The notes: generated by a model not told the origin, from the sequence alone. Positions 25,760-35,901 are shown, counted from the first letter of the stretch. The stretch is DNA of 64,000 nt from Pseudomonas triclosanedens (GCF_026686735.1 NZ_CP113432.1:4143001-4207000); one strand, 5' to 3'. Program-made: numbers and translations.

Positions 25760-26707
25760 ATGAAGAAAGCCCTTCTGGTCCTCGTCCTGCTGCTCGCCGC
25801 AACGGCGGGCGCGCTCTATGCCTTCCCCTCTACGCTGCTGGCCAGCGCCCAGTTCGTCGAGCGCAGCCGCGCTGGCCTGAGCGTGAACACGCTGCGGGTC
25901 GACAACCTGGACATCCGCTATTACGAAGGCGGCCCGGACAAGGCGCAGACCATCCTGCTGATCCACGGTTTCGGCGCGGACAAGAGCAACTGGCCGCGCT
26001 TCGCGCGCTTCCTCACCGACCGCTACCATGTCATCGCCGTCGACTTGCCGGGCTTCGGCGACAGCAGCCGGCCCGAAAACATCAGCTATGACGTGGGTAC
26101 CCAGGCCGAGCGCCTGGCGGACTTCATGGGCGAACTGGGCATCGGCCGCTTCCATGTAGTCGGCAACTCGATGGGCGGGCACATCGCTGCTCTTCTCGCC
26201 GCGCGCCATCCGAACGAAGTACTGTCGGTCGGCCTGTTCGACAACGCGGGAGTCGTGGCGCCGCATCCGAGTGAACTGTTCCAGCGGCTGAGCAAGGGAG
26301 AGAACCCGCTGGTGTTGCGCTCGGTTGAGGATTTCCCGGCCCTGATCGACTTTGTGTTCGTGCAGGCGCCACCGCTGCCATCGCGGCTGCAGCACTATCT
26401 GGCGGAACGCTCGCTGGAGCGCAGCGCGTTCAACAGCATGGTCTTCCAGCAGTTGCGCGAGCGCTATATCCCGCTGGAGCCGGAGCTGCCGAAGATCACC
26501 GCACCCACACTGCTACTGTGGGGTGACCGGGACCGGGTACTGGATGTTTCCAGTATCGAGGTCATGAAACCGCTGCTGAAGAAACCCAGCGTCGCCATTC
26601 TGCGCGACTGCGGGCATGTGCCGATGATCGAACGCCCGGAAGAAACCGCTCGCCTCTACCTGGATTTCCTGCAGCAGAACCACGCCCCCGCGACCGCGTC
26701 GAACTGA
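25760..26707 (+). CDS. Alpha/beta hydrolase, lipase/esterase-like
   Basis: The 315-residue protein has an N-terminal hydrophobic segment (about 4-20) that may anchor it in the membrane or export it. The triad is visible: nucleophile S137 in GNSMGG, D258 in WGDRDRV, and H286 in CGHVPMIE; the oxyanion HGFG motif is at 69-72. It corresponds in position to a probable lipase next to fabV in P. aeruginosa. The natural substrate is unknown; lipid or ester hydrolysis is inferred from family and neighbours. Confidence 0.88.
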   Translation: MKKALLVLVLLLAATAGALYAFPSTLLASAQFVERSRAGLSVNTLRVDNLDIRYYEGGPDKAQTILLIHGFGADKSNWPRFARFLTDRYHVIAVDLPGFGDSSRPENISYDVGTQAERLADFMGELGIGRFHVVGNSMGGHIAALLAARHPNEVLSVGLFDNAGVVAPHPSELFQRLSKGENPLVLRSVEDFPALIDFVFVQAPPLPSRLQHYLAERSLERSAFNSMVFQQLRERYIPLEPELPKITAPTLLLWGDRDRVLDVSSIEVMKPLLKKPSVAILRDCGHVPMIERPEETARLYLDFLQQNHAPATASN

Positions 26708-26719
26708 GCCCAGGCTGGA

Positions 26720-26755
26720 AAACAGAAACGGCGCCCGAAGGCGCCGTTTCTGTTT
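26720..26755. terminator. Bidirectional terminator between lipase-like gene and fabV
   Basis: A 16 bp perfect stem (AAACAGAAACGGCGCC with its complement) closes a CGAA loop, and is bordered by A- and T-rich ends. It serves both convergent genes. Confidence 0.92.
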
Positions 26756-26763
26756 GTGCAAAC

Positions 26764-27960
26764 TCAGAGCTGGATCAGATTCGGAATCCGCACGTCCGGA
26801 TTGACGTCCTGCTCGTAGTCCACGCCGGCGATCTCGAAACCGAACAGGCGCAGGAACTCGGTCTTGTAGCCGGTGAAATCGGTAAGCTGGTAAAGGTTCT
26901 CGTTTGTCACCTTGTCCCACAGGTCCTTCACCTGGTTCTGCACGTCCGGCTGCAGTTCCTTGTAATCGGCGCGCAGACGGCCGTCGGCATCCAGATGCGG
27001 CTCGGCGCCGTACAGGCTGTCGCGGAACAGGCCGTCCACCTGCTCGATGCAACCTTCGTGGGTACCCTTCTCCTTCATCACCTTGAATAGCAGCGACAGG
27101 TACAAAGGCATCATCGGGATGGCCGAGCTGGCCTGGGTCACGACCGCCTTGAGCACTGAGACGCGGGCGTCACCACCGGTGGCGGCCAGCTTCTCGCGAA
27201 TACCCAGGACTTTCTGATCCAGGTCCTTCTTTGCCGCGCCAATGGAGCCGTTCCAGTATAGATCGTGGGTAATCTCTTCGCCCAGATAGGTGAAGGCGGT
27301 GGTCTTGGCACCGTCGGCCAGGACACCGGCGTCCTGCAATGCATCGATCCACATCTGCCAGTCTTCGCCGCCCATCACCGCCACGGTGTTGGCAATCTCG
27401 TCCTCGGTGGCCGGCTCCATCACGCTTTCCTTGATCACTTCCTTGTCGGTGTCCAGGCCGCGGAAGTTGACGGTCTTGCCGACCGGTTTGAGCACGGAGT
27501 TGAAGACCTCGCCGGTCTTCGGATGGGTACGGCGCGGAGCAGCCAGACTGTAGACCACCAGATCGACCTTGCCCAGGTCCTGCTTGATGGTCTCGATGGT
27601 GACTTTCTTCACTTCATCGGAGAAGGCGTCGCCATTGATGCTGCGCGCATACAGGCCTTTGGCCTTGGCGAACTTCTCGAAGGCGGCGGAGTTGTACCAA
27701 CCGGCGGTACCTGCCTTGGTCTCGCTCCCCGGACGCTCGAAGAACACGCCCAGGGTGTCGGCGCCGGCGCCAAAGGCGGCACTGATGCGCGCAGCCAGGC
27801 CGTAGCCAGTGGACGAACCGATCACCAGGACCTTTTTCGGACCATTGGCGATGGGGCCGTGCGCCTCGACGTATTCGATCTGTTCCTTGACGTTGGCCTC
27901 ACAGCCGGTCGGGTGGGTAGTGACGCAGATGAAGCCACGCACGCGCGGTTTGATGATCAT
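26764..27960 (-). CDS. fabV: Trans-2-enoyl-ACP reductase FabV (NADH)
   Basis: The 398-residue protein matches FabV: start [21 protein letters not shown] motif [10 protein letters not shown] (49-58), and the enlarged active-site motif Y235-x8-K244 ([10 protein letters not shown]), which replaces the shorter one in FabI. It performs the last step of the fatty acid elongation cycle and is the known reason for high triclosan tolerance in pseudomonads. I chose the ATG at 27960; upstream reading lacks homology. Confidence 0.96.
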   Translation of the reverse strand: MIIKPRVRGFICVTTHPTGCEANVKEQIEYVEAHGPIANGPKKVLVIGSSTGYGLAARISAAFGAGADTLGVFFERPGSETKAGTAGWYNSAAFEKFAKAKGLYARSINGDAFSDEVKKVTIETIKQDLGKVDLVVYSLAAPRRTHPKTGEVFNSVLKPVGKTVNFRGLDTDKEVIKESVMEPATEDEIANTVAVMGGEDWQMWIDALQDAGVLADGAKTTAFTYLGEEITHDLYWNGSIGAAKKDLDQKVLGIREKLAATGGDARVSVLKAVVTQASSAIPMMPLYLSLLFKVMKEKGTHEGCIEQVDGLFRDSLYGAEPHLDADGRLRADYKELQPDVQNQVKDLWDKVTNENLYQLTDFTGYKTEFLRLFGFEIAGVDYEQDVNPDVRIPNLIQL

Positions 27961-28129
27961 GAAAACCTCGGTAGCCAGGTGTCGATTAACACATTCAGGA
28001 ACTGGAGACGTCGCGCATTGTAGATGAGACACCTTCGCCCAGGGACTAATCGGCGAAGATTCGTGACCAATGGGTCAGCAACGCTGCAAAATGCCATTTC
28101 CAGAAGAAAATCAAGGGCCTGAAATGAAA

Positions 28130-28152
28130 GAACCCGCTACGGGAGCGGGTTC
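28130..28152 (-). terminator. Terminator after etfBA
   Basis: GAACCCGCT and AGCGGGTTC form a 9 bp stem with an ACGGG loop, followed on the minus strand by a T-rich tail (CTTTCATTTC). It lies 21 bases past the etfA stop. Confidence 0.85.
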
Positions 28153-28172
28153 CTTCAACAAGCGGATCAGGC

Positions 28173-29117
28173 TTAGACGGCCTTTTCCAGCTCCGGTACG
28201 GCTTCGAACAGGTCGGCGACCAGGCCGTAGTCGGCAACCTGGAAGATCGGCGCCTCTTCGTCCTTGTTGATCGCGACGATCACTTTCGAATCCTTCATGC
28301 CCGCCAGGTGCTGGATGGCACCGGAGATGCCAACGGCCACGTACAGTTGCGGCGCGACGATCTTGCCGGTCTGGCCGACCTGCATGTCGTTCGGCACGAA
28401 GCCGGCGTCAACGGCAGCGCGAGAAGCGCCGACGGCAGCGCCCAGCTTGTCGGCCAGGGAGTAGAGGATCTTGAAGTTGTCGCCATTGCCCATGCCGCGG
28501 CCGCCGGAAACGACGATCTTGGCAGCGGTCAGCTCCGGACGGTCGGACTTGGCCAGCTCTTCACCAACGAAGGCGGACTTGCCGGCATCGGCCGGGCCGG
28601 AAACCGCTTCGACAGCGGCGGAGCCACCTTCGGCGGCAGCGGCGTCGAAGCCGGTGCCACGCACGGTGATGACCTTGACGGCAGCCGAGGACTGCACGGT
28701 AGCGATGGCGTTACCGGCATAGATCGGGCGCTTGAAGGTGTCGGCGCTGACGACTTCGATGATCTCGGAGATCTGGTCGACGTCCAGCAGAGCAGCGACG
28801 CGCGGCAGGAAGTTCTTGCCGTTGGTTGTGGCGGCGGCCAGCACGTGGCTGTAGCCCTTGCCCCCCTCCTCTTTCACAAGCTCAGCGATCAGCGGAGCAA
28901 CGTTCTCCGGCAGTTGATGAGCGTAAGCGGCGTTGTCGGCGACCAGCACCTTGGAAACGCCTGCGATCTTGGCAGCGGCTTCGGCCACACTGCCAACGTT
29001 CTGGCCAGCGACCAGAACAACGATGTCGCCACCGATCTTCTGCGCAGCAGCGACGGTGTTCAGGGTGGCAGCGCCCAGTGCGCCGTTGTTGTGCTCAGCG
29101 ATTACCAGGATAGCCAT
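28173..29117 (-). CDS. etfA: Electron transfer flavoprotein, alpha subunit
   Basis: The 314-residue protein shows the ETF-alpha FAD domain in its C-terminal half: [33 protein letters not shown], then [16 protein letters not shown] and [10 protein letters not shown]. With EtfB it carries electrons from acyl-CoA dehydrogenases (such as AtuD here) to ETF-ubiquinone oxidoreductase. Its ATG shares one base with the etfB stop (TGATG). Confidence 0.97.
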   Translation of the reverse strand: MAILVIAEHNNGALGAATLNTVAAAQKIGGDIVVLVAGQNVGSVAEAAAKIAGVSKVLVADNAAYAHQLPENVAPLIAELVKEEGGKGYSHVLAAATTNGKNFLPRVAALLDVDQISEIIEVVSADTFKRPIYAGNAIATVQSSAAVKVITVRGTGFDAAAAEGGSAAVEAVSGPADAGKSAFVGEELAKSDRPELTAAKIVVSGGRGMGNGDNFKILYSLADKLGAAVGASRAAVDAGFVPNDMQVGQTGKIVAPQLYVAVGISGAIQHLAGMKDSKVIVAINKDEEAPIFQVADYGLVADLFEAVPELEKAV

Positions 29118-29866
29118 CAGATTACTTTCGCCTCGTTCTTCAGTTTCTCGACCAGTTCAGCAACGGACTTGACCTTGATGCCGGCGCTACGGGCAGCCGG
29201 AGCTTCGACTTTCACGGTCTTCACGGTGGAAGCGGTGGAAACGCCAAGGGCGTCCGGGGTCACCACGTCCAGCGGCTTCTTCTTCGCCTTCATGATGTTC
29301 GGCAGCGATGCGTAGCGCGGCTCGTTCAGGCGCAGGTCGGTGGTGACGATCGCCGGCAGGTTCAGGGCAACGGTCTGCAGGCCGCCGTCGATTTCACGGG
29401 TGACGTTGACCTTGTCGCCAGCCACTTCCACCTTGGAAGCGAAGGTGCCCTGCGCGTAGCCGGTCAGCGCAGCCAGCATCTGGCCGGTCTGGTTGTTGTC
29501 GCTGTCGATGGCCTGCTTGCCGAGAATGACCAGTTGCGGTTGCTCTTTATCGACGATGGCTTTCAGGGCCTTGGCGACAGCCAGGGAATTCAGTTCGTCG
29601 TTGGACTCGACGAGGATGGCGCGATCAGCACCCAGCGCCAGCGCGGTACGCAGTTGCTCCTGAGCGGCGTTCGGGCCGACGGAGACCGCAACGATCTCGG
29701 TGGCGATGCCTTTCTCTTTCAGGCGAACGGCTTCTTCCACGGCGATTTCGCAGAAGGGGTTCATGGACATCTTGACGTTGGCGAGATCGACGCCGGAGTT
29801 ATCCGCCTTGACGCGGACCTTGACGTTATAGTCAACCACTCGTTTGACAGCTACAAGAACCTTCAT
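29117..29866 (-). CDS. etfB: Electron transfer flavoprotein, beta subunit
   Basis: The 249-residue subunit starts [20 protein letters not shown], with the ETF-beta signature [20 protein letters not shown] binding AMP. I placed the start at 29866, where the homology and an AGGAAT-type site lie; the reading frame extends upstream without likeness to the family. It leads a two-gene operon with etfA. Confidence 0.97.
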   Translation of the reverse strand: MKVLVAVKRVVDYNVKVRVKADNSGVDLANVKMSMNPFCEIAVEEAVRLKEKGIATEIVAVSVGPNAAQEQLRTALALGADRAILVESNDELNSLAVAKALKAIVDKEQPQLVILGKQAIDSDNNQTGQMLAALTGYAQGTFASKVEVAGDKVNVTREIDGGLQTVALNLPAIVTTDLRLNEPRYASLPNIMKAKKKPLDVVTPDALGVSTASTVKTVKVEAPAARSAGIKVKSVAELVEKLKNEAKVI

Positions 29867-30065
29867 GGATTCCTCGTTATTCTCCGGTGAATAGGAATGT
29901 CGCCAGACAGGCCTGGCCGGTAGTGCACGCCATCTGCAACTACATCCAGCGAGACCGCGACCGCAAAACCGCAGGTATCTTGACCGCATCGCCTTGGCTG
30001 GTCAATACACGAAAATACCCCTTCATAAGCCGCGGACCCCGATTCTATCAGGCTTGCGCGCATTT

Positions 30066-30079
30066 CAAACAAACGTTTG
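30066..30079. promoter_or_regulatory. PsrA-like operator between etfB and ETF-QO
   Basis: CAAAC, four bases, GTTTG fits the PsrA box consensus (G/C-AAAC-N2-4-GTTT-G/C). PsrA, a fatty-acid-responsive TetR-type repressor, is reported to control the etf genes and ETF-QO in P. aeruginosa. Binding is inferred. Confidence 0.6.
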
Positions 30080-30099
30080 TATTGCAACCGATAAAGGGT

Positions 30100-30128
30100 T
30101 TAGATATCGCAACAGGTCTAGCTATAAT
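30100..30128 (+). promoter_or_regulatory. Sigma-70 promoter of the ETF-QO gene
   Basis: A perfect -10 box TATAAT at 30123-30128 has a weak -35 (TTAGAT, 30100-30105) at 17 bp. The PsrA-like box is 20 bp upstream of the -35, so the repressor could block promoter access. Confidence 0.6.
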
Positions 30129-30210
30129 GCGCCCCGCTCTTACTGGGTGGGGGCACGCCCAACCCAATACCTACAAAATGCCCAGAGCCTTGATTCAGGA
30201 GAGATCGATA

Positions 30211-31866
30211 GTGGAACGCGAATTTATGGAATTCGACGTCGTCATCGTCGGCGCCGGCCCTGCCGGTCTGTCCGCCGCTTGCCGACTGAAACAGAAGGCC
30301 GCCGACGCCGGTCAGGAAATCAGCGTCTGTGTGGTCGAGAAGGGTTCCGAAGTGGGCGCCCACATCCTCTCCGGCGCCGTGTTCGAGCCCCGCGCGCTCA
30401 ACGAGCTGTTCCCCAACTGGAAAGAGCTCGAAGCGCCGCTGAACACCCCGGTCAAGCGTGACGACATCTATGTGCTGAAGAGCCCGGAAGCGGCGGCCAA
30501 GGTGCCGAACTTCTTCGTGCCCAAGACCATGCACAACGAAGGCAACTACATCATCTCCCTGGGCAACCTGTGCCGCTGGCTGGCCCAGCAGGCCGAAGGC
30601 CTGGGCGTCGAGATCTACCCGGGCTTCGCCGCCCAGGAAGCGCTGATCGACGAAAATGGCGTGGTGCGCGGCATCGTCACCGGTGATTTGGGCGTCGACC
30701 GCGAAGGCAATCCGAAAGAGGGTTACTACACCCCAGGCATGGAACTGCGCGCCAAGTACACCCTGTTCGCCGAAGGCTGCCGTGGCCACATCGGCAAGCA
30801 GCTGATCAAAAAGTACAAGCTCGACAGCGAAGCCGACGCCCAGCACTACGGCATCGGCATCAAGGAAATCTGGGACATCGACCCGGCCAAGCACGAGCAG
30901 GGCCTGGTGGTGCACACCGCCGGCTGGCCACTGAACGACGAGAACCCGGGCGGTTCCTTCCTCTATCACCTGGAAAATAACCAGGTGGTGGTTGGCCTGA
31001 TCATCGACCTGTCCTACACCAACCCGCACCTGTCGCCGTTCGACGAGTTCCAGCGCTACAAGCACCACCCGGTGATCAAGCAATACCTGGAAGGCGGCAA
31101 GCGCGTCGCTTATGGCGCCCGCGCCATCTGCAAGGGCGGCCTGAATTCGCTGCCGAAGATGGTCTTCCCTGGCGGCGCGCTGATCGGTTGCGACCTGGGC
31201 ACCCTGAACTTCGCCAAGATCAAGGGCAGCCACACCGCCATGAAGTCCGGCATGCTGGCCGCCGATTCGGTTGCCGAAGCGCTGTTCGCTGGCCGTGAAG
31301 GCGGTGACGAGCTGACCAACTATGTCGATGCGTTCAAGGGCAGCTGGCTGTACGACGAGCTGTTCCGCAGCCGCAATTTCGGCCCGGCGATGCACAAGTT
31401 CGGCGCCATCGGTGGCGGTGCCTTCAACTTCATCGACCAGAACATCTTCGGCGGCAAGATTCCGTTCACCCTGCACGATACGACGCCGGACTACGCGACC
31501 CTGAAGAAGGCCAGCGAAGCACCGAAGATCGACTACCCGAAGCCGGACGGCAAAATCAGCTTCGACAAGCTCTCCTCGGTGTTCCTCTCCAACACCAACC
31601 ACGAGGAAGACCAGCCGATTCACCTGAAGCTGACCGACCCGAGCACCCCGATCGCCAAGAACCTGCCGCTCTACGACGAGCCCGCGCAGCGTTATTGCCC
31701 GGCCGGCGTGTACGAAGTAGTGAGCAACGACGACGGCAGCAAGCGCTTCCAGATCAACGCGCAGAACTGCGTGCACTGCAAGACCTGCGACATCAAGGAC
31801 CCGGCCCAGAACATCACCTGGGTAGCACCGGAAGGTACCGGCGGTCCGAACTACCCCAACATGTAA
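30211..31866 (+). CDS. Electron transfer flavoprotein-ubiquinone oxidoreductase
   Basis: The 551-residue protein starts at GTG 30211 (AGGAGAGA 7-12 bases upstream). It has a FAD motif VGAGPAGLSAACRL near the N-terminus, the ETF-QO stretch GAHILSGAVFEPRALNEL, and a C-terminal 4Fe-4S ferredoxin part (CPAGVYE, then NCVHCKTCDIKDP). It sits on the inner membrane and passes electrons from EtfAB into the quinone pool, coupling fatty acid and terpene oxidation to respiration. Confidence 0.95.
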   Translation: MEREFMEFDVVIVGAGPAGLSAACRLKQKAADAGQEISVCVVEKGSEVGAHILSGAVFEPRALNELFPNWKELEAPLNTPVKRDDIYVLKSPEAAAKVPNFFVPKTMHNEGNYIISLGNLCRWLAQQAEGLGVEIYPGFAAQEALIDENGVVRGIVTGDLGVDREGNPKEGYYTPGMELRAKYTLFAEGCRGHIGKQLIKKYKLDSEADAQHYGIGIKEIWDIDPAKHEQGLVVHTAGWPLNDENPGGSFLYHLENNQVVVGLIIDLSYTNPHLSPFDEFQRYKHHPVIKQYLEGGKRVAYGARAICKGGLNSLPKMVFPGGALIGCDLGTLNFAKIKGSHTAMKSGMLAADSVAEALFAGREGGDELTNYVDAFKGSWLYDELFRSRNFGPAMHKFGAIGGGAFNFIDQNIFGGKIPFTLHDTTPDYATLKKASEAPKIDYPKPDGKISFDKLSSVFLSNTNHEEDQPIHLKLTDPSTPIAKNLPLYDEPAQRYCPAGVYEVVSNDDGSKRFQINAQNCVHCKTCDIKDPAQNITWVAPEGTGGPNYPNM

Positions 31867-31882
31867 TACATTGGCGGTAACG

Positions 31883-31909
31883 AAAAAGGCTCCCTCGGGA
31901 GCCTTTTTT
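31883..31909 (+). terminator. Terminator after the ETF-QO gene
   Basis: AAAAAGGCTCCC and GGGAGCCTTTTT form a 12 bp stem with a TC loop and a T-tail. Confidence 0.92.
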
Positions 31910-31972
31910 GCACGTTCGAAAAAGTTGTAGCGAATCCAGACAGGAACTACCGGACGCGTTCAGACCCACAAG

Positions 31973-32539
31973 TCACGGCTGCGGAGCGATGGGGAAGAAC
32001 TCTCCCGAACTCCAGACCCCCAGCCACTCGACCCCGTCGATTTCACGGGAAACCGCCAGTTCCACCAACTGGTAGAACACATTGCGGTGGATCAGCGCCT
32101 CCAGGTTCACTCGCACCAACAGGTAAGGCGACGGCTCCTGGGTCTGCGGGTCAAGTTCGACGCGAATCGGATGCCCGGCATCAGCCACTACTTCATCATC
32201 GACGTTAGTGGTAAAGCGCAGCACCTGCTGCTCGCCCTTCCCTTCGACTGCCAGGGTCACCGCGACGAAGGGCGCGTCATCGACGGTGATCCCGCACTTC
32301 TCCACAGGAGTCACCAGGAAATAGTCGTCGCCATCGCGGCGGATGATGGTGGAGAACAGCCGCACCATTGGCTTGCGCCCGATCGGCGTGCCCAGGTAAT
32401 ACCAGGTGCCGTCGCGGGCAATGCGCATGTCGATGTCACCGCAACATTCCGGGTTCCACAGGTGCACCGGCGGCAACCCCTTGTCCTTGCTGGCGGGTAT
32501 CTGCGCCAGCAGGTCGCCGGCCTTGCCTGGATCGGTCAT
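31973..32539 (-). CDS. DUF1285 protein
   Basis: The 188-residue soluble protein shows the DUF1285 pattern: [20 protein letters not shown], then [34 protein letters not shown]. Function is unknown; there is no signal peptide or membrane segment. Its ATG overlaps the stop of the upstream lipoprotein gene by 4 bases, so they are co-expressed. Confidence 0.9.
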   Translation of the reverse strand: MTDPGKAGDLLAQIPASKDKGLPPVHLWNPECCGDIDMRIARDGTWYYLGTPIGRKPMVRLFSTIIRRDGDDYFLVTPVEKCGITVDDAPFVAVTLAVEGKGEQQVLRFTTNVDDEVVADAGHPIRVELDPQTQEPSPYLLVRVNLEALIHRNVFYQLVELAVSREIDGVEWLGVWSSGEFFPIAPQP

Positions 32540-33147
32540 TGGTACTCCTCACGCGTCTTCACACCCAGCAGGCTGCGGGCGTAGTCTTCCAGCGGTGGCC
32601 CGATCAGGTCGTCGGGACTGGCATCATAGAATGTCAGAAAACCGCCGCGGCTGCGGACGGTTGCGCTATCCACCAGATAACGGGTGCCGGTCTCGATGAG
32701 CATCACCTGTATCACGCTACGGTCGCGCCCCACAGCGTTGTCGGTGTCCTCGTACTCTTCGTAGTTGCCGACGTTGTCCTCGCCGCGCGCAAAGCGGGTG
32801 TAGAGCAGATAATTGGCCCCCACCGCCCTCGCCTCCTTCATGGCGCCCTCCAACCCTAGCGGGGTTTTGGCGCGGCGCACCATCGGGAAGTACTCGACGA
32901 AGCCCTTGAAGGCCTCTTCCGCGACAACGTTGGGTCGCGCATAAGGATGCCCTGGCGGCACGAACGGCCCTTGGGCGATATAGATGAATGAGTCTGGCTG
33001 CAGGCGCCAGTTCCCCGTCCTGCGGGTCTGGCTGTGATCGAGGAAGCCCGAATCACGCAGGTAGTAATCGGTCCCGCTGGCCATATCGCTGGGGTTCATG
33101 CAGCCGCCCAATGCGGCGGCTGCGAGGATCAACAGCAGGTAGCGCAT
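32536..33147 (-). CDS. DUF4823 lipoprotein
   Basis: The 203-residue protein has a lipoprotein signal ([16 protein letters not shown]16) and a compact domain with [18 protein letters not shown] and [25 protein letters not shown], which resembles DUF4823. Function is unknown. The ATG at 33147 gives a proper signal peptide; longer reading does not. Confidence 0.87.
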   Translation of the reverse strand: MRYLLLILAAAALGGCMNPSDMASGTDYYLRDSGFLDHSQTRRTGNWRLQPDSFIYIAQGPFVPPGHPYARPNVVAEEAFKGFVEYFPMVRRAKTPLGLEGAMKEARAVGANYLLYTRFARGEDNVGNYEEYEDTDNAVGRDRSVIQVMLIETGTRYLVDSATVRSRGGFLTFYDASPDDLIGPPLEDYARSLLGVKTREEYQ

Positions 33148-33211
33148 GCAAAATCTCCACGACCGGTGACGAAAAACCGGCATTCGGACGTGCAATGCAG
33201 CTTCCGCGCCA

Positions 33212-34105
33212 TCACAGGCCGCGCTGCCATTCCTGGCGCAGATGCGCGCGCTGCGGCTGCTCGATAGCCTGGCGAACCTGGCCCAACAGCCGCTCCTTGT
33301 CCGCCCCCAGAACCCCCTTGAGAACAAGGTAGTTGGAGGCATGATCGCTGCGGAACACGGTATCGCGCAGTTCCAGCGCGCTCAACAGGCGCTCGATCTC
33401 GACGAATAGCTGGGTCTGCGACAACGGCTGGAAGTCAGGGAAGCCCTCACGAAAGCGCGCCTCGCCAGTCGGGAAACTCACTACCAGCGTCGACAGGAAT
33501 TCCGGCTGCGCCTCGTTCATCAGGCGCGCCGAGTTATCCGCATGCTGTTCGCTCAATGTGCTGCCACCCAGGCCGTTGAGAATCATCACAGAGCGCTTGA
33601 TCCCCGCCTCGCCCAATTTTTGCAGCGCATCGAGGGTGGAAGCGTAGGTCTCGCCCTTGTTCACCCGCATCAGGACTTCATCGTCACCGGACTCGGCACC
33701 TACATAGGCCATCCGCAAACCGGCATCCGCAAGCTCGCGTAGCTCCTCGACGGACTTCCTGCGCAGATTGCGTGGCAAACAATAGCTGGAAACCCGCTCT
33801 ACCCCTGGCATGTGCTCGCGGATGGCGCACAGGATGTCAAGCAGCCTGCGCGTCGGCAGTACCAGCGCATCGCCATCGGCCAGGAATACCCGCTGAACGA
33901 TCAGTTGCTCGCCACAGCGACGGATTTCCTCCAATACTTGCGCCTCATCACGTGCCCGGAATTTCTTCTGCGGCTGCGTGTACATCTCGCAGAAACCGCA
34001 GTGATTCCAGGAGCAACCGTTGGTTACCGGCAGAATCAGCGAATGCGCTTCGCTCGGCGGCCGGAATACCGGCTCGATATAGGAAATGGGGAATTCGTTG
34101 GGCAT
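33212..34105 (-). CDS. Radical SAM protein, unknown function (CX4CX2C)
   Basis: The 297-residue protein has a radical-SAM cluster motif at C31, C36 and C39 (CSWNHCGFC). The first spacing is four residues, not the usual three. Other family features are present: YVGAESGDDEVLMRVNKG and MILNGLGG. It should bind a 4Fe-4S cluster and SAM, but the reaction is not known. It lies 25 bp after the MoaA-like gene on the same strand. Confidence 0.85.
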   Translation of the reverse strand: MPNEFPISYIEPVFRPPSEAHSLILPVTNGCSWNHCGFCEMYTQPQKKFRARDEAQVLEEIRRCGEQLIVQRVFLADGDALVLPTRRLLDILCAIREHMPGVERVSSYCLPRNLRRKSVEELRELADAGLRMAYVGAESGDDEVLMRVNKGETYASTLDALQKLGEAGIKRSVMILNGLGGSTLSEQHADNSARLMNEAQPEFLSTLVVSFPTGEARFREGFPDFQPLSQTQLFVEIERLLSALELRDTVFRSDHASNYLVLKGVLGADKERLLGQVRQAIEQPQRAHLRQEWQRGL

Positions 34106-34130
34106 GGGCTAATCAGGTTAGGGGGCAATC

Positions 34131-35099
34131 TCAGCCGCCGATGATCTTCATAATGGTAACGCCGCCGGAGAAGGCAACCTCCTGCTTGTCCGCCAGTGCG
34201 CGTACCAGCAGCCGCTGCAGCGCCGGGAGCGCCTGATGGCGCGGCTTGTCCAGCAGGTCGCCGACGTAGTGGCGGTTGCTCGACGACAGACAGCCGTGCA
34301 GCCAGCCGGTCGACGACAGGCGCAGCCTCGAACAGGTACGGCAGAACGGCACGCTTTCGTTGGCGATTATCCCGAAGAATCCCCGCCCAGGCACCTCGTA
34401 GCGCAAAGCGGTGGCATCCACCGGCGCATCGGCCTGCACGTAGGAGTGCCCTTCGCCGATCAATTCGAGCAGCTCCGGCATACTGACGAACTGCTGGCTG
34501 AAGCCATTCGGATCGCGGGCAAGGTGCCCCATGCGCATCAACTCGATGAAGCGCAGCTCGAAGCCGTGCTCAAGGCAGTAGTCGAGTAGCGGCACGACCT
34601 GATCAAGGTTCTGCCCACGCAACGGCACCATGTTCAGCTTGACCTTCAGGCCGGCGGAACGCGCTTCGTCTAGCCCTTTGAGTACCGTCGCCAGATCACC
34701 GCCACGGGCAATTCTGCGGAATGCATCGGCATCCAGGGTATCGAGCGAGACGTTCAGCCGGCGAATGCCGCAATCCAGCAATAGAGGTAGCTTGCACGAG
34801 AGCAGTTGGCCGTTGGAGGTAAGGCTGATATCGCGCAGCCCCAGGCGACTGACGCCGTGGAGGAAAGAATCCAGCTTGGGACTGACCAGCGGCTCGCCAC
34901 CGGTAATGCGGAGCCGCTCGATACCTGCGGCCTCAATCAGGTAGGCGACGCCGCGCACCAAGGCGTCGGCCGACAGCTCATCCTGCGCGGCGACCAAACG
35001 CTTGCCGTCCGGCACGCAGTAGGTGCAGGCATAGTTGCAAGCGGCGGTCAGGCTGACCCGCAGGTTGCGGAAGCGCCTGCCTTGGCGGTCGACAATCAT
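34131..35099 (-). CDS. MoaA-like GTP 3',8-cyclase
   Basis: The 322-residue protein has the radical-SAM motif C21-C25-C28 (CNYACTYC), ITGGEPLVSPKL, a second iron-sulfur motif near the C-terminus (CRTCSRLRLSSTGWLHGC) and a C-terminal GG, all hallmarks of MoaA, which makes the first molybdopterin precursor. No other moa gene is adjacent, so it may be an extra MoaA copy or a paralogue with another substrate. The usual MoaA genes are probably elsewhere. Confidence 0.85.
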   Translation of the reverse strand: MIVDRQGRRFRNLRVSLTAACNYACTYCVPDGKRLVAAQDELSADALVRGVAYLIEAAGIERLRITGGEPLVSPKLDSFLHGVSRLGLRDISLTSNGQLLSCKLPLLLDCGIRRLNVSLDTLDADAFRRIARGGDLATVLKGLDEARSAGLKVKLNMVPLRGQNLDQVVPLLDYCLEHGFELRFIELMRMGHLARDPNGFSQQFVSMPELLELIGEGHSYVQADAPVDATALRYEVPGRGFFGIIANESVPFCRTCSRLRLSSTGWLHGCLSSSNRHYVGDLLDKPRHQALPALQRLLVRALADKQEVAFSGGVTIMKIIGG

Positions 35100-35178
35100 G
35101 TGCGGCTCCGGCGGAGTTTACTTGGCAAGTATATCTCCGCCTGCGGCTGACGCCCCGCCGCGACGATGACAACGGGGC

Positions 35179-35817
35179 TCAGCCCGCCGGGGTATCGCCT
35201 TCGCGCTTGCGCTTGTTGCCCATGCGTACGCCGATATCCATGAGGAACTGGAAGAAGCCTTCCTGATCTTCGAGCACCTCGCGCCAGAATGGCGAATGGT
35301 AGAGGGCCACGGCGCCATGCACGAGCGCCCAGGCTGCGCAATAGTGGAAATACGCCGGGACGTCTTCCAACTTGCCCGCCGCGATGCGCTCCTTGATCAA
35401 CTGGCTCAGGCGCTCGAAGTTGGATTCGCGGATCTTGTGCAGCTCCTCGACCATCTCTGGGACCTGACTGGTCTTCACGACCTTCTCCTCCAGACGGTCG
35501 AACAGGCGGTAGCGCTGCGGATCGCGCATGCGGAACTCGAAATACGCACGCGACAGGCGTTCCTTGTCTCGCGCGACGTCCTCGGAGTGGAACAGCGCGG
35601 CGAGGTCGCGCTCGTAGTCCAGCATCAGCCGCAGGTAGATCTCGGCCTTGGACTTGAAATGCTTATAGATGGTGCCTTTGCCGATGCCCACGGCATCGGC
35701 GATCATTTCGACCGTGACACTGTCTTCGCCCTGCTCCAGGAACAGTTTGAGGGCGGTGTCGAGGATTTCCTGTTCGCGACGGCGGAATTCGCGAACCTTG
35801 CGCGGCTCTTTCTGCAT
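35179..35817 (-). CDS. TetR-family transcriptional regulator
   Basis: The 212-residue protein has a TetR helix-turn-helix at residues about 15-60 (ALKLFLEQGEDSVTVEMIADAVGIGKGTIYKHFKSKAEIY). The effector domain is unremarkable and the ligand unknown. It is divergent from the class V aminotransferase gene, a likely target together with itself. Confidence 0.9.
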   Translation of the reverse strand: MQKEPRKVREFRRREQEILDTALKLFLEQGEDSVTVEMIADAVGIGKGTIYKHFKSKAEIYLRLMLDYERDLAALFHSEDVARDKERLSRAYFEFRMRDPQRYRLFDRLEEKVVKTSQVPEMVEELHKIRESNFERLSQLIKERIAAGKLEDVPAYFHYCAAWALVHGAVALYHSPFWREVLEDQEGFFQFLMDIGVRMGNKRKREGDTPAG

Positions 35818-35831
35818 AAAAAGACTGTTCG

Positions 35832-35848
35832 GTCAAAAATAGTCAAAA
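35832..35848. promoter_or_regulatory. Possible regulator site with GTCAAAA direct repeat
   Basis: GTCAAAA occurs at 35832-35838 and 35842-35848, one helical turn apart, in the 84 bp gap between the divergent TetR gene and the aminotransferase gene. It is a candidate operator only. Confidence 0.3.
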
Positions 35849-35901
35849 TTCGAAGCCGCGTATTATGCCTATTCAGCGCCAAATTGCACGGATCATCCGA
35901 C

